A stretch of DNA of 12,314 nt from an uncultured Bacilli bacterium (GCA_947593275.1 CANQDN010000027.1:1-12314); one strand, 5' to 3'. Numbered from the stretch's first letter, positions 1-4,900 are shown. Notes: generated by a model from the letters alone, not told the origin. Made by a program: numbers and translations.

Positions 1-1342
1 CATAGAAATATGGTGACATTGCCCAAAAATAGGAATTTGTATATAAATAATATTGTTTATTTTCTATAAGATATAATCCTCCAGCAAATGTTACCTCATC
101 GGCAGTTATAAGTCCGATTGGATAATCTAAACTGTGTGTTCCTTTTGATACCTTTAATGAATCAATTGTCTCTCTTTCTTCAGCTTCTTTATAAGTATAA
201 TAATCTCCATCTAAATTTTTACATTTGAATGTTGGCATTGATTTATTATTATTGTTTGGATTTTGATTATTTGGTACTAATCTTAATTGTGCTCCATAAT
301 ATGTTGGATTAGTTCCTATTCCGCCTTCATCTGTTTCGTTTCCCCATTTTGTTGAAGAATTCGTTGAATTACTTCTATCTCCACAAAATCCGGTATTTTT
401 ATCTATTTTGCTATTTACTTCATCAAATTCATCCTTTAAGTTTTCCTCAAACCATGTATTTAATATATTATATATAGCACTATTTGTACCACGTCCTCTT
501 AATTGGTTTTCTGTATATTGATAGCCAACATGTTCAGCTTTTTGATAGTCACTATTGAATGGCGTATTTGGAAGTTGACTGCTTGAATTCCCTGTATATC
601 CATTATCATTGGTTAGTAATGTTGCTTCAGCACCAACACCAGCATAAATTAGTCTTATTGTACCATCACCATTTATTCTTATAATTCTCCAGTATATATT
701 TTGATCATCGCTTGTTTTTCCGAATTGAACCCAATTATCCTTGACTTTGCCTCTAAAGTAATACGTTGTTCCAAAATCATCACTATCACTAAACATCTTA
801 GTTTTATCATTGCTTCCTTTGTATTCAGTTGTATCTACTGCTCCAAAGCCATCAGTTGTACCAGTATTTGTTTCTCTATTTAAGTCTGCTAAAACTTCTC
901 CACTTGTTTTAATATTTAATTTATCAAAATATAAATAGCATTTTGTTCCTTTTTTGCTCATCTTAACACTAAGTATATTACTTTTATATGATACAACATT
1001 TTTTAGTTTATTTTCACTATTAGGCTCAGTACAATAGCTTTTTTCTGTATTTATTTCATAATCTTTAATTGGTATATCATTACTTGTTTCATAGCAGTCA
1101 TCACCATTTGTACATTTAACAGGTTTATTTTCTTCAGTAACTTTTTGTTGATAAATAGCTATAACATTCAAATCAGCATTACCCTCATATTTAACTGTTC
1201 CTTTTACTATCGGAATACTTATTGTAGTTTTATACTTTGCTTTTGTGATATTTAATATTAATGCACTTCCAATAATTATTATTAATGTTAAACTAATAAC
1301 TATAATTTTAGTATAATTTTTATTTATTTTCTCATATTTCAA
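1..1342 (-). CDS. N-terminally anchored surface protein, array copy 1 (C-terminus cut by window edge)
   Basis: An uninterrupted minus-strand reading frame of 447 codons starts at TTG (1342-1340) and runs off the left edge. It is the first of three paralogs here. Residues about 12-32 form one membrane segment followed by TKAKYKT, so the protein is probably exported and held in the membrane, or cut after the Ala. Shared family blocks are visible: GNADLNV, YYFRGKV, a W-R-I-I-R-I-N-G-D-G block, LIYAGVG, GFCGDRS, YPIGLITADE and finally FWAMSP at the edge. Several cysteines suggest disulfides outside the cell. The TTG start is preferred because all three paralogs keep it, with GAGGG upstream and the same MKYEKINKN start. 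The gene has its own near-consensus promoter. The missing end should hold the variable region and the RPVINLK/PYI tail seen in the other copies. Function unknown; adhesion or antigenic display is only an inference. Confidence 0.85.
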   Translation of the reverse strand, partial: MKYEKINKNYTKIIVISLTLIIIIGSALILNITKAKYKTTISIPIVKGTVKYEGNADLNVIAIYQQKVTEENKPVKCTNGDDCYETSNDIPIKDYEINTEKSYCTEPNSENKLKNVVSYKSNILSVKMSKKGTKCYLYFDKLNIKTSGEVLADLNRETNTGTTDGFGAVDTTEYKGSNDKTKMFSDSDDFGTTYYFRGKVKDNWVQFGKTSDDQNIYWRIIRINGDGTIRLIYAGVGAEATLLTNDNGYTGNSSSQLPNTPFNSDYQKAEHVGYQYTENQLRGRGTNSAIYNILNTWFEENLKDEFDEVNSKIDKNTGFCGDRSNSTNSSTKWGNETDEGGIGTNPTYYGAQLRLVPNNQNPNNNNKSMPTFKCKNLDGDYYTYKEAEERETIDSLKVSKGTHSLDYPIGLITADEVTFAGGLYLIENKQYYLYTNSYFWAMSPYFY

Positions 1343-1375
1343 TTATTATCTTCCCTCTTCCTATTATCAACTATA

Positions 1376-1389
1376 TTAGAAATTTCTAA
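1376..1389. promoter_or_regulatory. Perfect palindrome TTAGAAATTTCTAA, candidate operator (copy 1)
   Basis: A 14-bp perfect palindrome lies at about +6 to +19 of the predicted surface-gene transcript and is identical in all three units. With no loop it is better read as a protein-binding site than as an RNA hairpin. The adjacent divergent XRE-type regulator is the natural candidate ligand, but this is inference. Confidence 0.55.
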
Positions 1390-1400
1390 CTTATACTAAA

Positions 1401-1429
1401 ATTATAATCTAGCAAGTGTCAAATGTCAA
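1401..1429 (-). promoter_or_regulatory. Sigma-A promoter of surface gene copy 1
   Basis: On the minus strand TTGACA and TATAAT are both perfect consensus with exactly 17 bp between them. Predicted start is near 1394, giving a leader of about 52 nt that contains the palindrome. Such a strong promoter would need repression to be silent. Confidence 0.85.
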
Positions 1430-1502
1430 GAAAAACGTTTCAATTTTAACGGTGGAATTTTTTTATTCTTTTATTAATGAGAAAATTATAGTGGTGAGGA
1501 AT

Positions 1503-1943
1503 ATGTATTGTGAAAGATTAAAAGAATTTAGGTTAGAGCAAAAATTATTACAAAGAGATTTTGCAAAAATTTTAAATATAAGTGAAATAACATATACACA
1601 TTATGAAAGTGAATATTATATAATGCCTTTAAAGTATTTAATTAATATTTGTGATTATTTTGAACTTTCTCTTGATTATATATTTGGCTTTAAAGATATT
1701 AATGATGATTATTCATTTAAAAGTACATCAGAAAAAATAGCTGGTGAGAGATTAAAGAATTGGCGCAAAGAAAAACATATTACTCAAGAAAAACTCGCAA
1801 GTGTTTTAAATACAAATCGCTCAGTTTTGGCTAATTATGAAAGAGGAAGAACTTTGATATCTACTCCTTTCCTTTATACCATTTGTAAGAAATATAAGAT
1901 CTCTGCTGATTATTTATTGGGTAGAATTGATGATTCTAAATAA
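1503..1943 (+). CDS. Dual XRE-type helix-turn-helix regulator, array copy 1
   Basis: The 146-residue protein consists of two fused Cro/C1-type helix-turn-helix domains, residues about 1-57 and 75-140. Each shows the ERLK-x-x-R start, an A-x-x-L-N helix, a Y-E turn after the recognition helix and a YLL/YIF-G-x-x-D close. The start at 1503 has GGTGAGG four bases upstream and aligns with the other copies; an in-frame upstream ATG at 1416 lies inside the divergent promoter and is rejected. The last 15 or so residues (CKKYKISADYLLGRID) are invariant in the array, while both recognition helices differ. It is divergent from the surface gene and followed by its own terminator, unlike copies 2 and 3. 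Likely role: DNA-binding repressor or activator of the neighbouring surface gene. No ligand-binding or protease domain is visible. Confidence 0.85.
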   Translation: MYCERLKEFRLEQKLLQRDFAKILNISEITYTHYESEYYIMPLKYLINICDYFELSLDYIFGFKDINDDYSFKSTSEKIAGERLKNWRKEKHITQEKLASVLNTNRSVLANYERGRTLISTPFLYTICKKYKISADYLLGRIDDSK

Positions 1944-1956
1944 TTAAAATAAAAAG

Positions 1957-1990
1957 ATGTTAGTAAAGTAAAATTATTAACATTTTTTTT
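1957..1990 (+). terminator. Intrinsic terminator of regulator copy 1
   Basis: A 10-bp stem (ATGTTAGTAA with TTATTAACAT, one G-U) and a 7-nt loop are followed by eight T. It separates regulator 1 from the small-ORF promoter. Copies 2 and 3 have no equivalent. Confidence 0.85.
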
Positions 1991-1992
1991 AA

Positions 1993-2009
1993 TGTCGATT
2001 TCTGTCGAA
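1993..2009 (+). promoter_or_regulatory. Tandem TGTCGAA-type boxes (Spo0A-box-like), copy 1
   Basis: TGTCGAT and TGTCGAA lie head-to-tail with starts 10 bp apart, just upstream of the small-ORF promoter. The known Spo0A box is TGNCGAA, and tandem boxes 10 bp apart are the classical abrB arrangement. The first box here has one mismatch. Whether this organism has Spo0A cannot be told from the window. Confidence 0.5.
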
Positions 2010-2018
2010 CGAAATTTC

Positions 2019-2048
2019 TTTACAAAATACCACTTTTTATTATAAAAT
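2019..2048 (+). promoter_or_regulatory. Promoter of small-ORF transcript, copy 1
   Basis: TTTACA is followed after 18 bp by TAAAAT (or after 16 bp by TATAAA). Predicted start is near 2053-2055, immediately before GAACATTTAAGG, the 12-mer that is complementary to the 3' end of the same transcript. Confidence 0.6.
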
Positions 2049-2154
2049 AAAATTGAACATTTAAGGCGAGGTGCCTACCTTGTGTTTTTTCTTTCCTGAT
2101 TATTTACCTACCTATTCAGGGGGTTTTAATAAGAAAGGAGGCATCAAGGTCATA

Positions 2155-2256
2155 ATGGAAGTAATTCTATTTATGATATTGTTACCAATGGTAACAAAAA
2201 AGACACCTATCCACATCAAGATTAAACTCGATATTAGGATAAGTGTTGAGAAATAA
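2155..2256 (+). CDS. Small peptide, putative type I toxin, copy 1 (33 aa)
   Basis: A 33-residue ORF, one of three nearly identical copies. Residues 1-13 (MEVILFMILLPMV) are hydrophobic, then TKKTP, then a strict alternation of hydrophobic and polar residues (IHIKIKLDIRISV), a pattern of an amphipathic beta strand. The start has AAGGT five bases upstream and a further AAAGGAGG 13 bases upstream. A GTG 84 bases upstream is in frame only in this copy; the others have TGA, so ATG 2155 is chosen. A leader of about 100 nt precedes it; its CTTTC could pair with the GAAAG next to the ribosome site. An antisense RNA covers the second half. By arrangement it resembles a type I toxin, but I recognise no named family. 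The small protein could also be a mere passenger on a regulatory RNA. Confidence 0.6.
   Translation: MEVILFMILLPMVTKKTPIHIKIKLDIRISVEK
2196..2246 (-). terminator. Terminator of antisense RNA embedded in the small ORF, copy 1
   Basis: In minus-strand RNA ACACUUAUCC pairs with GGAUAGGUGU (one U-G) and AUAUCGAG pairs with CUUGAUGU (two G-U), separated by a 2-nt bulge, with a 6-nt loop, followed by CUUUUUUG. In plus-strand RNA the wobble pairs become A-C mismatches, so the structure belongs to the antisense RNA. Confidence 0.8.
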
Positions 2257-2289
2257 ATTTCGTAGACATTTCGTCCTTAAATGTTCTAC
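2196..2289 (-). ncRNA. Antisense RNA, putative type I antitoxin, copy 1 (about 94 nt)
   Basis: Bounded by an extended -10 promoter (start near 2289) and an intrinsic terminator ending at the T-run 2201-2196. It opens with a bulged hairpin with loop AAGGACG and ends with a long terminator hairpin. It is fully complementary to the second half of the small ORF and the 3' untranslated region, a 3'-overlap arrangement as in TxpA/RatA. Its first bases contain GAACATTTAAGG, the same 12-mer that starts the sense transcript. Expression is inferred. Confidence 0.65.
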
Positions 2290-2298
2290 ATTTTGATT
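2262..2298 (+). terminator. 3' hairpin of small-ORF transcript, copy 1
   Basis: GTAGACATTT pairs with AAATGTTCTAC (one bulged base), loop CGTCCTT, followed by ATTTTGATT. The U-tract is weak, so termination is only likely. CCTTAAATGTTC within it (2275-2286) can instead pair with the transcript's 5' end at 2055-2066, so two alternative folds exist. Confidence 0.5.
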
Positions 2299-2323
2299 AT
2301 AACATATTTTAGATAAATTTCAA
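2296..2323 (-). promoter_or_regulatory. Extended -10 promoter of antisense RNA, copy 1
   Basis: On the minus strand TTGAAA is followed after 16 bp by TATAAT with the upstream TGT that makes an extended -10. Direct repeats AGTTATAGC at 2333-2341 and 2345-2353 (12 bp apart) lie just upstream of the -35. Confidence 0.75.
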
Positions 2324-2370
2324 GTAGATTATAGTTATAGCGTAAGTTATAGCTATTTTTTTATAATTGA

Positions 2371-2392
2371 AAAGAGAGAAAAAGATTCTCTC
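2371..2392 (-). terminator. Intrinsic terminator of surface gene copy 2
   Basis: In the minus sense GAGAGAA pairs with TTCTCTC around a 5-nt loop, followed by TTTTC. The same element closes surface gene copy 3 at 4901-4925 with five T. Confidence 0.65.
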
Positions 2393-2410
2393 ACAATGAA
2401 GTTTTTTATT

Positions 2411-2447
2411 CTTGCCAATGAATAAGTTAGAAAGCAGCATTGGCAAG
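2411..2447 (-). other. Inverted repeat abutting the stop codon of surface gene copy 2
   Basis: CTTGCCAATG and CATTGGCAAG form a perfect 10-bp stem around 17 nt and touch the TAA stop. In copy 3 the single change keeps a G-U pair in minus-strand RNA only, suggesting a structured 3' untranslated region of the surface mRNA. Confidence 0.6.
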
Positions 2448-3905
2448 TTAAGATACAATGTAAGGGTTAGTTGAAGTGCCTTTATTTGTTTGATCTGGAT
2501 GTAAAAATGTTAATTCTGTATTAGCCTTCAAGTTGATTACTGGACGTAAACCATAGTCATCGTATGGGCTGCCCCAGGTAAATAAACCATTTGAAGTTAC
2601 ATAAAAAATAATAGCATCAGTACTACTAAACCATGAGGGAGACATGGTCCAATAATCAGAACCTGTATATAACCAATAACCTGAATTATTATTAACACCG
2701 CCGGCAAAGGCTACTTCATCAGCAGTTATAAGGCCTATTGGATACGCCAAACTTTGGGTTCCAATTATTTTCTCATTTGATATTGATTGAATTCCTGTTG
2801 CTCCCGTATATGTATAGTAATCTTCATCTTTATGGCCATTTGTACTACATTTTAAAGTTGGCTGTTTATTATTATTTGATAGCCTTAAATATGCTCCATA
2901 ATAAGTTTGGGGAGTCCCTCCGCCTCCAATTCCACCACTTTCTGACATATTTTCTTGCCATGTTGTAGTAGGGGTTGTTGAACTTGATCTATCTCCACAG
3001 AATCCTGCACTTGCATCAATTTTTTCATTTTCATCTGCAAATTCATCTGCTAAATTTGTTTTAAACCACTCTATTAGTTTCGTATATGCATTACTAGGCG
3101 AAGTATGCCCTCTTTTAGTATTATCATATTGATAACCTACGTATTTATTATCTGTATAATTACTATTAAATGGTTGATTTGTTAGTGCATTTGTTTGTGA
3201 TCCTGTAGTTGCTGGGGCTGTAGCTCCAGTTCCGGCATAAATAAGTCTTATACTTCCATCTCCATTGATTCGAATGATTCGCCACCATATTGAAGCTCCA
3301 CTAATACTAATATTTCCAAATTTTACCCAATTATCATTTACTGTTCCTCTAAAGTAATAACTGTCGCCAAAATCATCTTCTGTTTTATATAATCCTGATT
3401 TATTATCAGCACAACTAGAACAAGCTGTTTTATTAAAATCAGGAGTTTCGTCTATAACATTAGAATTATCAACTATTATATCACTAGCTGTTGGCTTCTT
3501 AATAAAATAAATATTACATTTAGTCTTTGGTTTTGTTAAACCTGTTACTGTAACTGATGTTCCATCATAACTTATTTTTATTTGGTTACTTGTATCATCT
3601 TCACCACCAATTGTACAATTAGTATTGCTTTCATCAATATCATAACCTTTTCCAGGTGCTTCTGTTAGAATATCCCAATCACTTATTGGTCCTTCTTGAT
3701 CTTCATATTTAGGTTTATACATAGCTATAACATTTAAATCAGCATTACCCTCATATTTGATTGTTCCACTTACAATAGGCACACTAACAATAGTTTTATA
3801 TTTAGCTTTTGTAATATTTAATACTAATACACTCCCTATTATAATTATTACTATAAAACTAATTATAATTTTAGTATAATTTTTATTTATCTTCTCATAT
3901 TTCAA
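2448..3905 (-). CDS. N-terminally anchored surface protein, array copy 2
   Basis: A complete 485-residue protein from a TTG start with GAGGG ten bases upstream. Residues 13-32 form one membrane segment with a short basic cytoplasmic end, then TKAKYKT. Conserved blocks: GNADLNV (53-59), YYFRGTV (183-189), WWRIIRINGDGS (207-218), FCGDRS (302-307), YPIGLITADE (388-397), YWTMSP (418-423), RPVINLK (454-460) and a terminal PYIVS. Cys at 97, 120, 162, 165, 303 and 353 could form extracellular disulfides. The segment between YWTMSP and RPVINLK differs completely from copy 3. The W-x-x-SP...G-x-RPV layout recalls C-type-lectin/formylglycine-type folds and DUF6273-like domains, but that is a tentative resemblance. 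No LPXTG motif and no catalytic motif is visible. Expression from its own promoter, divergent from regulator 2. Confidence 0.85.
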   Translation of the reverse strand: MKYEKINKNYTKIIISFIVIIIIGSVLVLNITKAKYKTIVSVPIVSGTIKYEGNADLNVIAMYKPKYEDQEGPISDWDILTEAPGKGYDIDESNTNCTIGGEDDTSNQIKISYDGTSVTVTGLTKPKTKCNIYFIKKPTASDIIVDNSNVIDETPDFNKTACSSCADNKSGLYKTEDDFGDSYYFRGTVNDNWVKFGNISISGASIWWRIIRINGDGSIRLIYAGTGATAPATTGSQTNALTNQPFNSNYTDNKYVGYQYDNTKRGHTSPSNAYTKLIEWFKTNLADEFADENEKIDASAGFCGDRSSSTTPTTTWQENMSESGGIGGGGTPQTYYGAYLRLSNNNKQPTLKCSTNGHKDEDYYTYTGATGIQSISNEKIIGTQSLAYPIGLITADEVAFAGGVNNNSGYWLYTGSDYWTMSPSWFSSTDAIIFYVTSNGLFTWGSPYDDYGLRPVINLKANTELTFLHPDQTNKGTSTNPYIVS

Positions 3906-3938
3906 TTATTATCTTCCCTCTTTCTATTATCAACTATA

Positions 3939-3952
3939 TTAGAAATTTCTAA
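3939..3952. promoter_or_regulatory. Perfect palindrome TTAGAAATTTCTAA, candidate operator (copy 2)
   Basis: Identical 14-bp palindrome at the same distance from the promoter as in units 1 and 3. Strict identity while neighbouring bases drift suggests a common regulator or a duplicated block. Confidence 0.55.
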
Positions 3953-3963
3953 CTTATACTAAA

Positions 3964-3992
3964 ATTATAATCTAGCAAGTGTCAAATGTCAA
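3964..3992 (-). promoter_or_regulatory. Sigma-A promoter of surface gene copy 2
   Basis: Minus-strand TTGACA and TATAAT, both perfect, 17 bp apart; sequence identical to copy 1 across the core. Confidence 0.85.
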
Positions 3993-4066
3993 GAAAAATA
4001 ACACAATAAAAACCATTTTAACAATTTGATCTAAATTAATGAGAAAATAAAATGGGTGGTATTATA

Positions 4067-4519
4067 ATGAATTATACAGAAATAATAAAAACTTTAAGAG
4101 AAGAAAAAGAACTTACTCAAAATGAAGTAGCAACTGTTTTAGGAATTAGTAGAAGTGCTTATAAAAATTATGAATTACAAAATCAAATTATTCCTATTAA
4201 ACATTTAGTGGAGTTGTGTAATTATTTTGATGTTTCTATAGATTATATTTTGGGTTTAACTGATATACTAAATTATTTTAATGTTTCTGATGTGGCATTA
4301 GATAAGGCTGGAGAGAGACTTAAAACTTTTAGAAAGGAACATAAATTAACACAGAAAAAATTAGCAGAAATATTAAATACTACTTTTTCTAGTGTTGCAT
4401 GGTATGAAAAAGGCCGCAATCTTATTGCTACCCCTTTTCTTTATACTATTTGTAAGAAATATAAGATATCTGCTGATTATTTACTGGGTAGAATAGATGA
4501 TCCAAAATATATTAAATAA
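4067..4519 (+). CDS. Dual XRE-type helix-turn-helix regulator, array copy 2
   Basis: 150 residues with two helix-turn-helix domains at about 1-57 and 82-143. The start at 4067 has GGGTGGT six bases upstream and matches the N-termini of the paralogs; the in-frame ATG at 4052 lacks a ribosome site. The recognition regions are SRSAYKNYE and TFSSVAWYE, unlike those of copies 1 and 3, whereas CKKYKISADYLLGRID is kept. Two DNA-binding domains in one chain would let a monomer or dimer read an asymmetric or long site. There is no terminator between the stop and the small-ORF promoter, so its transcript may continue into the small-ORF RNA. Probable transcription factor for the divergent surface gene; direction of control unknown. 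Confidence 0.85.
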   Translation: MNYTEIIKTLREEKELTQNEVATVLGISRSAYKNYELQNQIIPIKHLVELCNYFDVSIDYILGLTDILNYFNVSDVALDKAGERLKTFRKEHKLTQKKLAEILNTTFSSVAWYEKGRNLIATPFLYTICKKYKISADYLLGRIDDPKYIK

Positions 4520-4524
4520 TCTAG

Positions 4525-4541
4525 TGTCGAACTTTGTCGAA
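4525..4541 (+). promoter_or_regulatory. Tandem TGTCGAA boxes (Spo0A-box-like), copy 2
   Basis: TGTCGAA-CTT-TGTCGAA: two perfect matches to the TGNCGAA box with starts 10 bp apart, beginning six bases after the regulator stop and ending nine bases before the -35. Confidence 0.55.
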
Positions 4542-4550
4542 CGAAATTTC

Positions 4551-4580
4551 TTTACAAAGTACCACTTTTTATTATAGAAT
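4551..4580 (+). promoter_or_regulatory. Promoter of small-ORF transcript, copy 2
   Basis: TTTACA, 18 bp, TAGAAT (TATAGA at 16 bp is an alternative). Predicted start near 4586, just at the GAACATTTAAGG 12-mer (4587-4598). Confidence 0.6.
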
Positions 4581-4689
4581 AAAATTGAACATTTAAGGCG
4601 AGGTGCCTACCTGATGTTTTTCCTTTCCTTTTTTACCCTCCTATTCTAAGAGGGCTATAAAAATAAGAGAAAGGGGGCATAAGGTCATA

Positions 4690-4794
4690 ATGGAAGTAAT
4701 TCTATTTGTGATATTGTTACCAACGGTAACAAAAAAAGCACCTATCCACATCAAGATTAAACTCGATATTAGGATAAGTGTCTATAAAAATTAA
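4690..4794 (+). CDS. Small peptide, putative type I toxin, copy 2 (34 aa)
   Basis: 34 residues beginning MEVILFVILLPTV, then TKKAP and the alternating IHIKIKLDIRISV, ending VYKN. Relative to copy 1 there are three internal replacements (M/V, M/T, T/A), a silent Lys change and a different tail, with the frame intact. AAGGT lies five bases upstream of ATG and AAAGGGGG further up; the leader holds CCCTC/GAGGG inverted repeats (4636-4654) and a CCTTTCC run that could pair with the ribosome site. The upstream GTG seen in copy 1 is followed by TGA here, which fixes the start at this ATG. Same uncertainty about function as for copy 1. Confidence 0.6.
   Translation: MEVILFVILLPTVTKKAPIHIKIKLDIRISVYKN
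4731..4780 (-). terminator. Terminator of antisense RNA, copy 2
   Basis: Same bulged long hairpin as copy 1 with one outer pair fewer, followed directly by TTTTTTTG. The loss of the outer A-U pair is offset by a longer T-run. Confidence 0.8.
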
Positions 4795-4823
4795 CGTAGA
4801 CATTTCGTCCTTAAATGTTCTAC
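4731..4823 (-). ncRNA. Antisense RNA, putative type I antitoxin, copy 2 (about 93 nt)
   Basis: From the extended -10 promoter at 4830-4857 to the terminator with stem CACTTATCC/GGATAGGTG and seven T (4731-4780). Same 5' hairpin with loop AAGGACG as copy 1. Complementary to codons from the TKKAP motif onward plus the 3' end of the sense RNA. Confidence 0.65.
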
Positions 4824-4829
4824 ATTTTG
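4799..4829 (+). terminator. 3' hairpin of small-ORF transcript, copy 2
   Basis: Inverted repeat GTAG-ACATTT / AAATGT-TCTAC around CGTCCTT, weak U-tract ATTTTGATT. CCTTAAATGTTC (4809-4820) is complementary to the 5' end at 4587-4598. Confidence 0.5.
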
Positions 4830-4857
4830 ATTATAACATATTTTAGATAAATTTCAA
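4830..4857 (-). promoter_or_regulatory. Extended -10 promoter of antisense RNA, copy 2
   Basis: TTGAAA, 16 bp, TGT-TATAAT on the minus strand; identical core to copy 1. Upstream direct repeats at 4867-4875 and 4879-4887 (AGTTATAGC, AGTTATATC). Confidence 0.75.
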
Positions 4858-4900
4858 GTAAATTATAGTTATAGCGTAAGTTATATCTATTTTTTATAAT

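Larger units (their letters stand above)
1..2370. repeat. Array unit 1 (left part outside the window)
   Basis: Same order as units 2 and 3. It differs by an extra terminator and spacer between regulator and small-ORF block, and by an unrelated small-ORF leader in part (2081-2135). Further units may lie to the left. Confidence 0.7.
2371..4900. repeat. Array unit 2 (surface gene, regulator, small-ORF/antisense block)
   Basis: Period to unit 3 is 2533 bp measured between the GAGAGAA hairpins at 2374 and 4907. Conservation is highest in the shared ends: surface 5' end plus promoter, regulator 3' end, the small-ORF block and the surface 3' untranslated region. Confidence 0.75.

Noticed and set aside
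701..883. Plus-strand open frames inside the surface genes (also 2738-2968, 5244-5477, 5720-5905).
   Set aside because: They lie opposite well-conserved minus-strand coding sequence, lack ribosome sites and are not at equivalent positions in the three paralogs.
2071..2154. An upstream GTG (2071) would extend the small ORF of copy 1 to 61 residues.
   Set aside because: Copies 2 and 3 have TGA three codons after the matching GTG, so the extension is not conserved; the ATG with conserved AGGT upstream is preferred.
1990..2300. A riboswitch or a pure non-coding RNA in the invariant block.
   Set aside because: The open reading frame is kept in all copies and the opposite strand has its own promoter and terminator, which fits a sense/antisense pair better. 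No known riboswitch consensus was recognised.
2448..2800. A diversity-generating retroelement target at the C-terminus of the surface proteins.
   Set aside because: No reverse transcriptase, no template repeat and no adenine-biased substitution pattern can be seen in the window; the variability also extends over other parts of the protein.
4614..4649. A hydrophobic mini-ORF (MFFLSFFTLLF) in the leader of copy 2, overlapping the GTG-initiated tripeptide stop.
   Set aside because: An indel gives copy 3 a different peptide (MFSFPFF...) and copy 1 has no ATG there. A leader peptide role is possible but not supported.
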